DNA of 64,000 bases from Tanytarsus gracilentus (taxonomy: Eukaryota; Arthropoda; Insecta; Diptera; Chironomidae): NCBI GenBank assembly GCA_038502055.1, contig JAXRKN010000041.1:4259501-4323500 (forward strand), in the 5' to 3' direction. Positions 54,197-64,000 of the stretch are shown in pieces. The notes below the pieces were generated by a model. The model saw only the letters and a program-made list of their open reading frames with translations. It ran no database searches and was not told where the DNA came from. Numbering within the stretch: position 1 is the stretch's first letter; each line of letters starts with the position of its first letter. A program made the translations under genes and the position numbers.

Positions 54197-56174
54197 TTAA
54201 TTTCTGCTTAATCCGCTTCGAGTTATGAAGCAACCTTTAAATGAATCCGCTCTCACGTCAATTTCGCCTGCTTCAAGCTGAAAATAAATTTAATTAAATT
54301 TTTTCAACAATTTCATCAAAAATAAAAAATCTTACTGGATTTTCTTCATAGAGAATTCTGTAGCAAGTCGGCGCTATGCACTCTAAGATGCAATTTTTCT
54401 TTTGAACCGAGTCACTCATGCTTACACATCGCTCCGACTCCTGGCATGCCGACTCGAATTCCTTAAACAATCCCATTTCCTTGAAAATTAAATTAATTTT
54501 ATTCAGATTGAAATTTTATGAAACAAAAAATGGCCACATTTTAAAATTAACCTTGAAATATTTCACTTTGGTGGCTTTATAATGACATTTGGATTTTTTC
54601 TCGGCGTCCATCGCAAGTATGCCGGATCAACGGTCAATTTCGGTCGCTTGAATTGCGGAAGCAAAAGATGTTCATTGATTGTTCGCTGCGTGACTGTGAT
54701 GCAATAGTATCCCTTCCAATATTTGATCATTTTCATTGACTGAAGCGTATTAATGATGTCCTCTTGCGTAATTCCACTCATATCACTCAACTCCTTTACG
54801 CTCTGCGATGTTGTCTTGCAGTCTTTGAGCAGTTCAAGCAACGTGTATGCCCAATAGCTTCGATAACTCAATCGTCCCAGGTCACTGAGTGGCTTCTCGG
54901 GACTGCCAATGACACCTTCGCGCTTCGACAACTCATAGCTGAATGCGATCAGAAATTTGCCATAGCCTTTGCGTTGATACGGCGGCAGGATGAGAATGCA
55001 TGCGACATTATTGTTTTCGGGCGAAATTTTCTCTTTCGAAAAGTATCCGACAATATTTTGTCCGTTCTTGTCAATTTCACAGAGAATGTAGAAGAGAAAC
55101 GGCTCGACGTCGTAGTAGAGTGTCTTGTGATCGAGAAAAAGCTTCGCCATCAGACATAAATTTTGACAATATCCCTTATGCTCTTTGCCATCAATCTCGA
55201 ACACCGACACAGTGCCCTTACGATAAATCTCCAGTCCCGGCGGTTGTCTCTTCTTGCACTCGCTCGAATGCTCGCGATATGTTTTGAGATATTTCATGTA
55301 TTTGAGGCAATACTGACACACATAGAGCGTATCGACGCGTCCATAGTTTTCGGGATACGGTGAAAAGTACCAGGTTTCGATTTCGTACTTGCCGAGTCGC
55401 AATTTATTGATGTACTTGATCATCGTGATGTGCTCGTGCTCTTTCTCGAGCGCCGCCGTCGTCGGATCCATTTCGGCGAATGTCTTTTGAACGTGATTAA
55501 TTTCGTCGTGACGTCTCTTCTGATTGCGTGTAATTTTTCTATCGCTATTGTCGGTCGCTGAGCCAACGACGAGAGTTCCATTGGTTGTGGAATCGATTGG
55601 AATCAATGTGGTCGTTGCTATGCTCGATTTTTGTCGATTATATTCGCGCAGCTGATCCGCCGGTATTGGTTTGATTTCATCTTTAACGACCCACTTATCG
55701 AGACGTCGATTGATGCCGTCGTAGTGAATGTAATATTCGGAATTCTTAAATGCATCGAGTCGTGTTTGAATTATTGTCGCTGGATGCCATTCACCTTCCG
55801 ATTTCTTCACGAGATAACTTTCGCCAATCTTCAATTCAAACATGTCACTACTCTCATCCGAGTTAATTGTGGTGGTTGTTGATGATACCGACGACTGTTG
55901 AATGTACTCTGATCCCACGACTTTATTTTCTTTATCCATTATCGCTCGAGAATTTCAAGTTTTCCTCGCAAATTTATTTAAAACTAAAAAATAATAATTT
56001 TGTGGCCATCAGAAAAATAATAAAAAAAAATATCAAAACAATTGATTTACTCACGTTCTTGCTCGTCTCCTTAAACTCGAACTCCTTAAATTCGAATTGA
56101 ACTTTCGATTGTTCACCAATTGATGATGAAATTGTCGCCAGAATGAGGAGAAAAATTAATTTATTTATTTTCAT
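54197..56174 (-). CDS. Small secreted cysteine protein, DUF4787-like, host of nested mof
   Basis: Three exons on minus: 56174-56055, 54479-54336, 54277-54197 (345 nt, 114 aa). Exon 1 encodes a signal peptide (MKINKLIFLLILATISSSIG) and a charged stretch. Exon 2 gives ACQESERCVSM, KKNCILECIAPTCY; exon 3 gives LEAGEIDVRADSFKGCFI. The six-cysteine set and the (L)EAGEID motif recall a conserved small animal family that I believe is DUF4787, from memory only. Function unknown. The 1575-bp first intron (56054-54480) contains the complete mof/KAT8 gene on the same strand. The splice signals (AAC/GTGAGT; TTTCAAG/G) are good and phase 0 matches. Confidence 0.75.
54563..55939 (-). CDS. mof: MYST histone acetyltransferase mof / KAT8
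   Basis: Single exon, 458 aa. A chromo-barrel domain lies at about 36-95, then the conserved bridge KITRNQKRRHDEINHVQKTF (135-154). The MYST domain runs to the end: C2HC zinc finger Cys208, Cys211, His224, Cys228; Lys266 in MAKLFLDHKTLY at the autoacetylation site; acetyl-CoA loop QRKGYGK (322-328); catalytic Glu348 in SPEKPLSDLG. Known: mof/KAT8 acetylates histone H4 Lys16 in the MSL and NSL complexes in the nucleus. It is shorter than fly Mof, lacking the long N-terminal extension, and so is like the vertebrate enzyme. It lies wholly in the first intron of the small secreted gene, same strand. Confidence 0.98.
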   Translation of the reverse strand: MDKENKVVGSEYIQQSSVSSTTTTINSDESSDMFELKIGESYLVKKSEGEWHPATIIQTRLDAFKNSEYYIHYDGINRRLDKWVVKDEIKPIPADQLREYNRQKSSIATTTLIPIDSTTNGTLVVGSATDNSDRKITRNQKRRHDEINHVQKTFAEMDPTTAALEKEHEHITMIKYINKLRLGKYEIETWYFSPYPENYGRVDTLYVCQYCLKYMKYLKTYREHSSECKKRQPPGLEIYRKGTVSVFEIDGKEHKGYCQNLCLMAKLFLDHKTLYYDVEPFLFYILCEIDKNGQNIVGYFSKEKISPENNNVACILILPPYQRKGYGKFLIAFSYELSKREGVIGSPEKPLSDLGRLSYRSYWAYTLLELLKDCKTTSQSVKELSDMSGITQEDIINTLQSMKMIKYWKGYYCITVTQRTINEHLLLPQFKRPKLTVDPAYLRWTPRKNPNVIIKPPK

Positions 56175-56384
56175 TTGTGGCGTGCTACAGTAAAACTTGG
56201 AAAATTGATTTTTTGTGAAAACTCACTGTGTTTGGCTTTTGTCTTGTTTTGTGGTTTTTTTAGCTGTTGTATTGTTTTCGTTTGAATTTTTTTTGACCGT
56301 TATGAAATTTGAAAGGAATTTCGTGATTATTTTATTTAAAGCCAATTAAAGTTTTAAAAATATTAAATTTTAATTAATAAAATT

Positions 56385-56780
56385 AACTAATTTAATTTAA
56401 TTTAATTTAATTTAATTTAATTTAATTTAATTTAATTTAATTTAATTTAATTTAATTTAATTTAATTTAATTTAATTTAATTTAATTTAATTTAATTTAA
56501 TTTAATTAATAAAATTAATTAATTAAATTTTAATTAATAAAATTAATTTACTAAATTTTTATTAATAAAATAAATAAATTATATTAAATTAATTAACTAA
56601 ATTTTAATAAATAAAATTAATTAACTAAATTTTAATTGATAAAATTAATTAACTAAATTTTAATTAATAAAATTAATTAACTAAATTTTAATTAATAAAA
56701 TTAAATAACTAAATTCTAATTAATAAAATTAAGTAATTAAATTTTAATTAATAAAACTAAAATAATTTAAATATTCATTT
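56385..56780. repeat. (TTTAA)n microsatellite followed by a degenerate 25-bp repeat
   Basis: TTTAA is repeated more than 20 times from about 56390 to 56510. It passes into seven or eight copies of a unit close to TTAATTAATAAAATTAATTA plus ACTAAAT up to about 56770. Confidence 0.95.
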
Positions 56781-57747
56781 AAAAATAATTAATGAAAAAT
56801 TTTGATTAAAACAATGCAAGCAATTAATTATTTTTTAATATATTTAACGTTTAAATACAAATTGTTAAATCACAATAAATTTAGGTGTATTCAGTAAGGA
56901 CGGAATTTTCATTGAAAACTCTAAAAACTTCCACAGGATCAGTCGTGAGGATTTTAAAATATTCAGCTAAAACTTTTTTAAAGCATTTCCAAAACTTTTT
57001 AACTTTTCCAAAACCTTTCTCCATCGAAAATTTAATAAAATTAATATTAATTAGGTACAAGAAACAAAGATCAAGCTATTTTGAGGATGTCCGAACAAAA
57101 ACTAACTTTTATTCAGCAAATGTTTGAATGTTTCATTCGTCGCTTTCATTTGTATCGTTGACTTTGCTGATTTTTATAATCTGTCAGTAATTAAATATTT
57201 TTTTGGCATGGTTTCAATTAAAGAATGTACTAACTGATCAAATTTGCGTTGCACTGCGGAGAGATAAAATATTTTTTTGGTTAGTGGCTCAAATTTTTTA
57301 TGAGTTTGATAAAATTTCGAATTAAATAAATTTTTTTAAAATATTTAAGGGAAACTAAAATTTTGTCGTTAAATCAAAAAATAACTCATTAAATTTTTTA
57401 GTTTTTTAAAAAATAAAAAAACTCATTAAATTTTTTAAAAAATTTTTAACGGTCAAATTTTAAAAATAATTTCACGTCTTTACACGAAAAAAGCATGAGA
57501 ATGTATTGATAAACTGTGAGAACCCCACAACACCTTACTTTCATTGACAGCCTGTCACCTCTACCAACTCAAAATCAACGTGTCTCTTCGCACACAAACA
57601 AACACACCCAAACACATCTCGCGGCTATCAAAATAATCACAAAAAATTTTCTCGCTCGCACGAAATTTAATTTGTTGTCGACTCTCAATAAAGTTCGCAT
57701 TTTTCGTGTTGAAATAAAGTGAAATTTTCGTAATTCCATAAGCTAAG
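56781..57747. other. Spacer upstream of Dek
   Basis: No gene seen. The last 200 bp (57520-57720), with CACACCCAAACACATCTCGC, are richer in C and probably hold the Dek promoter and leader. Confidence 0.4.
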
Positions 57748-59927
57748 ATGGTAAGAAATAAGCCGTTGCTAAAAGTGACTCGAAAAATCCATTACAAAAA
57801 AAGCCAAAATGCCGCAAACTTTTTTCATCCCGCTCGGCGCCATTTTTTTCATGAAAATCTCAAAACTCAATTTTAAATTTGTCGCTTTTTAGGCAAGTGA
57901 AAAGGAACCGGTTGTGACGGAGGAGCAGTCGAATGGCGAGAAAAATGGCGAAAATGGAAATCCAAAGCTTTCACTCGGCGAAATTGCGGCGATCGATAGC
58001 GAAATAGCCAAAGCCAAAACAGATCAGTTGCAGTTGCTTCACAATGTGAGTCTGAATTCCCTCTGATGATTCCAGAGTAGCTTGGTTATAAAAAATTTAA
58101 AGTTTAAAAATTATCACTGAAAACCCAAAATTTGCCCATTTCCAGCTCTTCTACGGCAAAAATGGCAGCGCACCTCAAATCAAACGAAACATTCGAAAAT
58201 TTGCCGGCTTCGAGACGGAAGAGCGTCAAAAGAAACTCGATCAGCTGCTGACGTCCGAGCTGCCCGCACTCCAACAAACCGTCACAATTCTCGACATCAA
58301 AGACATCAAAGAGGACGAGACAAAAGAGAATGTGACAAAGGCAATTGTTGACTTCCTTATGGCGCCGAGTGGAAAGACAATCGCCGAAGTTGAAAAGGAG
58401 AATCCAGTTGAGGAGGAGGAAGAGGGATCGGAGGCAGATGATGCGGGTGAGTCGGAACCTGACGAACAAGTTAAGCCGAAGGGATCGCCGAAAAAGGGAA
58501 AAGATGATAAGGGTAAGGCAGGAAGGCCAAAAAGAGCAACTGCTGCAAGAGTTTGGACTAAAGGTGAGGAGAAAGTTTGAGATGGGGGGCGATGTCCAGA
58601 TGTCAATGGGGTTTTCTTTAGTCTTTCTTAATTGCTTCAAGTTTTGGGTAAAATGACCTAGCATTAAATAGTTTTGGCTTCAGACTTTTTTAAAATAAAT
58701 GCTTTTGCTCTCTTAAGCTTGCTTAACCGCTCAATAAACCTGAACTAATTTTTAATTTAATTTTCTAGACTACGGCAGCAGCGAGGAAGAACAAGAAGAG
58801 GAGGAGGAAGAAGAAGAACGTCCCAAAGTTGTTGGTCGTAAGCGCAAAAATGACTCGGATAGTGGATCAGAAGTGAGTATATGCTTTTTTTATATATGTA
58901 TGTATGTTGCAATGAGTAAGGCACTGCGATCTTGCGACCTATTGTACCATAACCCAGCTCATTCTAGTTGCCTAAAATGAACTTAGTAATGCCTGAGGCA
59001 ACTGTAAATTTCAGTATGTCTCTAGGATCACATATAAAATTGATCGTTTAAATATAAAAATTTATAATTTAATAAATCAAATTTTTTTCAGTACAATCCA
59101 AATGTCGACAGTGACTCAGAGGGCGATCGTCGTAAATCGGCTCGGGCACCGGTGGCTGGAACTCGCAAAGCAGGCCGTCCGGCCGGCCGAAAGGCAAAAG
59201 TTTCCGAAAGTGAGGAGTCGGAGCCTTCCGATGACGACTTGAGTGAAGATGAATTGCCGAAAAAGAAAAAGGCACCGGCTCGTGGAACACCGAAACGTGG
59301 TCGTGCACCAGCTAAGCGTGGAAGAAAACGTAAGCAGGAGTCGGAGAGCGATGAAGAATCGCCCGACGAGTCGGAGGATGACGAAGAAAAGGGAGACAGT
59401 GATGACAGTGAGGTGAGTGTCGTAGCTTTTTTAAAATTAAACTCGTTTAAAAATAAATTTTTTTAGAAGCCGAAAAAGAAGGTCACAAAACCCGCACCGA
59501 AGTCGACACCCCAAAAAAATTCAAAGGGTCGACCGAAGCGAGCAGCTCCGCCAGCCAAGAAAAAGAAGAAGGATGAAAGTGAGTCGGAGGAGCAGAGTGA
59601 TGAACCCGAGGAGTCTGAGGACGATGAGCCGCTCAAAAAGCCGCCAAAGAAGGGCGCAACGTCACCAGCTGGCGACACTTCATCAACAAAAGAAGGACCG
59701 ACCGACGACGACATTAAGGTACTGCTCAAGGACATTCTAGCCGACGCGAATCTTGAAGAAATTACCATGAAAACGGTCTGCAAGAAGGTCTATGCACACT
59801 ATCCCGGCCACGATCTGACCAAGAAGAAAGATTTCATCAAACAGACGGTGAAATCGGTGAGTGAAGTGTTTGAATGTGATTTAGACAATTTTAACTAACA
59901 TAGCAATTCCAGCTAATCGCCACATAA
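57748..59927 (+). CDS. Dek: DEK chromatin protein homologue
   Basis: Seven exons: 57748-57750, 57893-58045, 58146-58563, 58769-58872, 59092-59412, 59467-59856, 59913-59927 (1404 nt, 467 aa). The first coding exon is only the ATG. The N-terminal SAP/pseudo-SAP region (LFYGKNGSAPQIKRNIRKF, then GFETEERQKKLDQLL, later TKENVTKAIVDFLM) and the C-terminal DEK-C domain (DDDIKVLLKDILADANLEEI ... VCKKVYAHYPGHDL) are clear. Between them are long acidic (Glu/Asp/Ser) tracts and basic AT-hook-like GRP cores (KAGRPKRA, GRPAGRK, GRPKRA). Known: DEK binds supercoiled DNA and histones, acts as a histone chaperone and affects splicing and heterochromatin. All introns are short. Nuclear. Confidence 0.95.
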
Positions 59928-60766
59928 TCCAGCAAGAAGATAATTTTAGTAGAGTCACTCGACTCCGCCATCGCTGCCGATGGAAATGATTCAACGACGA
60001 ATTATTTGACTTCAGTGTGTTTGTTCGTCAAAAAACTTTTTTCAAGACCATCTGTTTATCTCAATCACAAAGTAGAGAAATAAAAAAACACAAATCAATT
60101 TTTTTTGCTGCATTATTAAGAGGAGCATCGTTAATATAAAAGATGGATGGAAGTGAAAATCATATTGATTAAGATTGATTTCTGAATGTTCACATAATTA
60201 TGGGAAGAAATGAAAAAGTCACAATGAAAATTTTTATATTTTTTTATTTGTTTCTCTGCCAATTTTACCAATTTTTGTTTTTTTAAATCATAATTTTGTA
60301 TTTTTTTTTGAAAGCTTAAATTTTGTAAAGTAAATTTTGAGAATTTTAAGAAAAAAAATCCAAAATTTAGTTTGTCTATAATTAGTTTTCAAATATTTTT
60401 GTTTAATCGTAAAAAAAAATATCAAAAACTTTTATTTTAAATCCAGATAAAATTTCAATTTATATCCAATAAACTTTATGTAAGCTTCTAGTAGTTAAAA
60501 AATGGAAGCATAAAAAATAGCTTAAGGAAAAAAAACTTTGATGAAAAATCGTGAACACAACAAAAAGTAAAAATTCACAATTATATTTTCAAAAAACCTA
60601 GAATTTAAAAAAAAAACATAAACAACATTAAAGAACCGATGGATATGGAAATGATAAATTTAATTAAAGAAAAAATAAAAATTACGATTTAATTATAAAA
60701 GAAAATGTGAATGAAAGAAAAATGTAATAAATGGAGTAAAAAATTATTTTTGATGGAGTTTTATTT
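59928..60766. other. 3' flank of Dek and spacer
   Basis: AATAAA signals occur at 60079 and again downstream. There is AT-rich sequence with no gene seen. Confidence 0.4.
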
Positions 60767-60774
60767 GATAAATT

Positions 60775-60934
60775 CAGAGATGGGCAATTACATGTAATCG
60801 AGTTACAAATAACATTACATTACAAAAAATTACATGTAATTAATTACATTTTCGTACAAAAATCATGTAATTTTCCAAAATTAAATTACATTACATGTAA
60901 TTTTTTTTGTAATTTGTAATTTTGCCCATCTCTG
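60775..60934. mobile_element. 160-bp hAT-type MITE with perfect 8-bp target duplication
   Basis: Ends CAGAGATGGGCAATTACA and TTGCCCATCTCTG. The body is a near-palindrome of ACATGTAAT and ATTACATGT words. GATAAATT flanks both sides (60767-60774 and 60935-60942). This is the best-preserved member of the family in the window. Confidence 0.95.
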
Positions 60935-61000
60935 GATAAATTTAAAAAACTTTTCTTCTTCTTTATTTTTTAAAAAATAAAGTTCATCGTAAACTTCAAT

Positions 61001-61142
61001 GGGTGGATCTTCCTTATTCATCTAGTGGCAATTCTTGAGTCGTAGCGTATCCGACGCGAGAACTACGGTAAGGACGGAAGCTGCGCTGGTTTGCGTCTGA
61101 CCAGGGTACCTGAGAGCTACCACATTGTTAAATACCAATACC
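61001..61142 (+). mobile_element. 5'-truncated retroposon, ATACCAATACC family, 142 bp
   Basis: Perfect 25-bp target duplication (60976-61000 and 61143-61167, AATAAAGTTCATCGTAAACT then TCAAT). It contains CTTCCTTATTCATCTAGTGG through CTGGTTTGCGTCTGACCAGG and ends TTAAATACCAATACC. CTGGT...ACCAG can form a hairpin near the 3' end. Confidence 0.92.
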
Positions 61143-61318
61143 AATAAAGTTCATCGTAAACTTCAATCAGGTGCTAAAATATTTTTGTGTTGACAATTTT
61201 TCATAGTAAATTTATTTACTTCTCAAGTTGAGATGAAAATATTTACAATCAATTTCGAGTTACAAAAGAAGAACAAAAATAAATTGAAGAAGAAGCTGTT
61301 GAAGGTGTGTCGGATGGA

Positions 61319-61326
61319 TATAAAAA
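61319..61326 (+). promoter_or_regulatory. TATA box of the LRR gene
   Basis: TATAAAAA, about 80 bp before ATG 61405, with a TTCAGTAAC initiator-like word about 25 bp downstream. Confidence 0.6.
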
Positions 61327-61404
61327 GAAGAGGTTAAAGCTTTATTATTTCAGTAACTTACAAGAGTTTAGATTGAGGAATTAAATAAAAGTTTCAAAGT
61401 TAAA

Positions 61405-62139
61405 ATGCTTAGAAAATTTTTAATCTCACTTCTCATCTCAACTTCACTTTCATCCCACGCAATAAAGTGCCAACAAAGTTATCAGCAAACTCTTAATTGT
61501 GTCTTCACATCCGACTCAACTTTCTCAACTTACGATTGCGTCTCGATAAATTTAACAATAACTGAAAAATATCAGTCCATCAATTTTCTTCAAGGTGAAC
61601 ACATTCGATCACTCTCGAGTGTCGATGTCAATGGACTCAAAGTGTCATCTCAAGTTTGTCATTACATTCCATCGCAGCTTGTGAGAATTATTCCGGATTT
61701 AAAAAAGTTGGAAATCACCTACAGTGGACTGCTTGAAATTACAAGTCAAGACACTTTTCAGATGAAAAATTTGCGGATTTTAAATTTGAGAGGAAATCGA
61801 ATTGGAAATCTTGATTATGCGGTTTTTAAAGAAAACACTGAACTTACTTCAATCGACTTTAGCGACAATTTTATTGCATTTATTGCCAATGACATTTTCA
61901 ACTCACTCCACAAACTTAAATATGTCGATTTTAGCAACAATATTTGTGTCAAAAATGCACCAGCAAACGACAACACTCGAGAGTGGGAAAGAGAGTTGAA
62001 GAGAAATTGCGAGAGTGATGAGATGAGGCGAGGAATTGTGAAACCGTTGTGGAGAATTTATCAAATCATTAATGACAAATTTAATAGTCAAATAACTCAA
62101 AATGGAGGAAGTTCAGTCAACGGTTTTTATCAGTATTGA
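61405..62139 (+). CDS. Secreted LRR protein
   Basis: Single exon, 244 aa. Signal peptide about 1-20 (MLRKFLISLLISTSLSSHA). A cysteine-bearing N-terminal segment (CQQSYQQTLNCVF, YDCVSINLTI) is followed by four to five LRRs (LKKLEITYSGLLEI, LRILNLRGNRIGNLDYAVF, LTSIDFSDNFIAFI, LKYVDFSNNICV) and a C-cap with KRNCES. There is no membrane segment. It has the same build as the decayed LRR genes of the segmental duplication and the ectodomain of 7722-9140, so it belongs to a local family. Function unknown; adhesion or recognition is a guess from the fold. Confidence 0.85.
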   Translation: MLRKFLISLLISTSLSSHAIKCQQSYQQTLNCVFTSDSTFSTYDCVSINLTITEKYQSINFLQGEHIRSLSSVDVNGLKVSSQVCHYIPSQLVRIIPDLKKLEITYSGLLEITSQDTFQMKNLRILNLRGNRIGNLDYAVFKENTELTSIDFSDNFIAFIANDIFNSLHKLKYVDFSNNICVKNAPANDNTREWERELKRNCESDEMRRGIVKPLWRIYQIINDKFNSQITQNGGSSVNGFYQY

Positions 62140-62424
62140 AATTTTATTATTAGAAAATCACGATTTGCTTTTTAAAATTGATTAACAATTTTTTGATAGT
62201 AAAAAATCCAGGGGATGGGAAGCTCGTATTACCTGCAAACTTCTCACCCCCTAAAAAAATCCGTTAAAATTTAAATTCTAATTTTTATTTAAATTTTTAG
62301 AATTATTTTTACATTTTTAACGGTTTTTTCAAATTCAAATATTTTTGTACTAAAAAATTTTACAAATTACAAACGCAATAAATTTTTCATCACTCAGTTT
62401 TAAAAATTATTCGACGCTATAAAG
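62140..62424. other. Spacer between LRR and TIL genes
   Basis: AT-rich, nothing recognised. Confidence 0.3.
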
Positions 62425-62720
62425 ATGAAATTTTTTATTCTTTTCACTTTAATTTTGTCACTATTTGTTTTTGCATCTAAAGCTGCAGGTAAGTTTACTT
62501 TAGAAACAGATGTTAGAAATATTTTTATCACTTTTTCTCTCGCTTTGAAGCAAAATGTGGCCGCAACCAAGTTTATGGATGTTCATGTGCTGATCTTGTG
62601 TGTAATCAACCGCAAATTTACTGCATTCAATGCCTTAATGGATGCTACTGTAGAGATGGCTACGTGAGAAGAACATCTGGAGGTTTCTGCATCAGAGCTT
62701 CCGATTGTCCAACACCTTAA
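62425..62720 (+). CDS. Single TIL-domain secreted peptide (protease-inhibitor-like)
   Basis: Two exons: 62425-62488 and 62551-62720 (234 nt, 77 aa). Signal peptide MKFFILFTLILSLFVFASKA. The mature peptide of about 55 residues has ten cysteines in the trypsin-inhibitor-like order (KCG..YGCSC..VC..YC..CLNGCYC..GYVR..GGFCI..DC). Known: TIL peptides often inhibit serine proteases in haemolymph or secretions; others are structural. The reactive-site residue cannot be set by eye. It is convergent with the two-TIL gene at 62786 and shares QPx-IxCIQCLN with it. Confidence 0.88.
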
Positions 62721-62785
62721 TTTTTAAATACAAAATAAAATTGACAAAAAATAAAATTCAAAAACTTTTATTGAGCGTTTAAAAA

Positions 62786-63439
62786 TTAATCAGAAAGTAT
62801 TTGTGGTTCTACTGATGCACACTGAATATTTGAAATGCATTTTCCACCTGCAAAGTCTCTGACATAACCTTCAGCACAGTGACATCCGTCTTCACAACGA
62901 ACACAAACAATATCAGGCTCGTTACAAATTGAATCGCGACAAATGCAGTTGAAAATTTCGTTTTCTCCACAAGTAGGCTCTTCTGGTCTGGGTGGTTCTT
63001 CTGGTTCACACTGATCATTTGGAATGCATTTTCCACCCTGGACATCTCTAACAAAACCTTCAGCGCAATAACAATCATTTAGACATTGAATGCAAATTTT
63101 ATCGGGTTGATTGCAGATCTTGTCGGAGCATGCACAGCCATATTCTTCATTAGATCCACATTTACCTAGTTTTTAAAAATTCAAATTTTTCATGGTTGAG
63201 AGATTTTTTTTTGATAAATCAAGAGATGGGAAATTTCAAAATAAGTTTGCATATTTTTTGCAAGATTGAAAAATTTTCAATTGTAAGTGTCCCAGCCCTT
63301 GTAATTTTTTTACCATGACAACAGCATCCAGATTTTTCCTGAAGTAAAACTTGCTTGTAACCACAAATTGGGTTGTTAGCAGGACAACTTTGATAAGTTT
63401 TGCTGTCACAATTGGCAGTCACCAAAGTTCCGCATCGCT
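62786..63439 (-). CDS. Secreted protein with two TIL domains, 5' end not found
   Basis: Two internal/terminal exons on minus: 63439-63314 (RCGTLVTANCDSKTYQ ... SGCCCHG) and 63165-62786 (two TIL repeats joined by a Pro/Glu linker, ending EPQILSD). Both junctions are phase 1 with good splice signals. The first exon's cysteine block (ten or so cysteines ending CCCHG) resembles another TIL-like or chitin-type knot. No signal-peptide exon is visible between 63440 and the window end, which is filled by a 120-bp satellite. So the start lies beyond the satellite, or the gene is broken by it. Protease inhibition is inferred from the TIL class. Confidence 0.75.
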
Positions 63440-63532
63440 CTGTAAAATTTAGAAAGATTAACTTAAAAACAAGATGGGTCTGCAAACGGCGTTGCCATTT
63501 CCAATAGCTCCGCTGTCTTAGATTAGTACCCC

Positions 63533-64000
63533 ATAGTTCTGAAAAATGGACATTAGTGGCACTCCTGGCCGACCATGATGGACTTTCCTCAAAAATCGTC
63601 AGTGTCAATCAATTCCTGATGCAATGACGAGTTCAACGACATACATGAAGCCATAGTTCTGAAAAATGGACATTAGTGGCACTCCTGGTCGGCCATGATG
63701 GACATTCTTCAAAAATCGTTAATGTCAATCGATTTCTGATGTAATGACGAGTTCAATGATACCCATGAAGGTATAGTTCTGAAAAATGGACATTAGTGGC
63801 ACTCCAGGCCGGCCATGATGGACACTCCTCAAAAATCATCAATGCCAATCGATTCCTGGTCAAATTACGAGTTTAAAGATACCCATGAAGCCATAGTTCT
63901 GAAAAATGGACATTAGTGGCACTCCTGGCCGTCCATGATGGACACTCCTCAAAAATCATCAATGTCAATCGATTCCTGATGCAATGACGAGTTCAACGAC
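63533..64000. repeat. 120-bp satellite array, continues past the window
   Basis: AGTTCTGAAAAATGGACATT starts new units at about 63536, 63656, 63776 and 63896, an exact 120-bp period, with a few substitutions between units. At least four units are present and the array is still running at base 64000. Confidence 0.97.

Noticed and set aside
59463..59783. Minus-strand open frame in Dek (also 58104-58664)
   Set aside because: Antisense shadow of acidic/basic low-complexity codons; serine-rich artefact with no start context.
60998..61142. tRNA gene or tRNA-derived head in the ATACCAA retroposon
   Set aside because: Hairpins resembling tRNA arms can be drawn, but A and B boxes are not at a workable spacing.

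Overview
The window is nuclear DNA of an insect, most likely a lower dipteran of the midge or mosquito kind. The evidence is spliced genes with very short AT-rich introns (mostly 45-100 bp, GT...AG), insect-type Plus-C odorant-binding proteins, an innexin, Polycomb Sce/RING1 and mof very close to the fly versions, and many short non-autonomous transposons. The species assignment is inference. All exon boundaries below were read by eye from splice signals, reading frame and family resemblance.

Region by region. 1-12.5 kb is a secreted/chemosensory neighbourhood: four Plus-C OBP-like genes (1-803 minus, partial; 4210-5567 plus; 5588-7025 minus; 11718-12469 plus), interleaved with a GMC oxidoreductase (1255-3760 minus), a coiled-coil LRR membrane protein (7722-9140) and a mucin-like protein with a DM9-like end (9388-11491). 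13.3-25.6 kb is dense with housekeeping and regulatory genes: the SNU23/ZMAT2 splicing factor head to head with FAM192A/NIP30, a THAP-ZAD-C2H2 zinc-finger protein, three relatives of a small multi-pass membrane family, Sce/RING1, an innexin, gdl/DGCR6 head to head with TADA1.

26.3-51.0 kb is the most remarkable part. It is a tandem segmental duplication of about 11 kb. Each copy carries a giant single-copy-per-unit gene (2470 and 2462 residues) that combines ankyrin repeats, an HELCH (HExxH) zincin-like domain, a membrane segment, a complete NACHT-type NTPase and about 1,400 residues of long tandem helical repeats. Each copy also carries a decayed LRR pseudogene 3' of it. I found a previously unobvious 46-nt first coding exon for both copies. 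This architecture looks like an NLR-type (nucleotide-binding, repeat-sensor) protein in an insect, with a putative protease in place of a known signalling domain. The two paralogues are nearly identical in the N-terminal half and differ more in the C-terminal repeats.

52-60 kb holds a WDR91-like protein lacking WD repeats, a small secreted cysteine protein whose long intron contains the whole mof/KAT8 acetyltransferase gene on the same strand, and a DEK chromatin protein. 61-64 kb has a secreted LRR protein, two convergent TIL-type protease-inhibitor-like genes and a 120-bp satellite.

Mobile DNA is abundant: hAT-type MITEs with 8-bp target duplications, a second MITE family with CCTGCGTGGGAC ends that has inserted just after two stop codons, and retroposed elements ending in ATACCAATACC with 21-56 bp target duplications. 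Independent insertions in the two copies of the segmental duplication allow part of its history to be ordered. No tRNA, rRNA or CRISPR was recognised.
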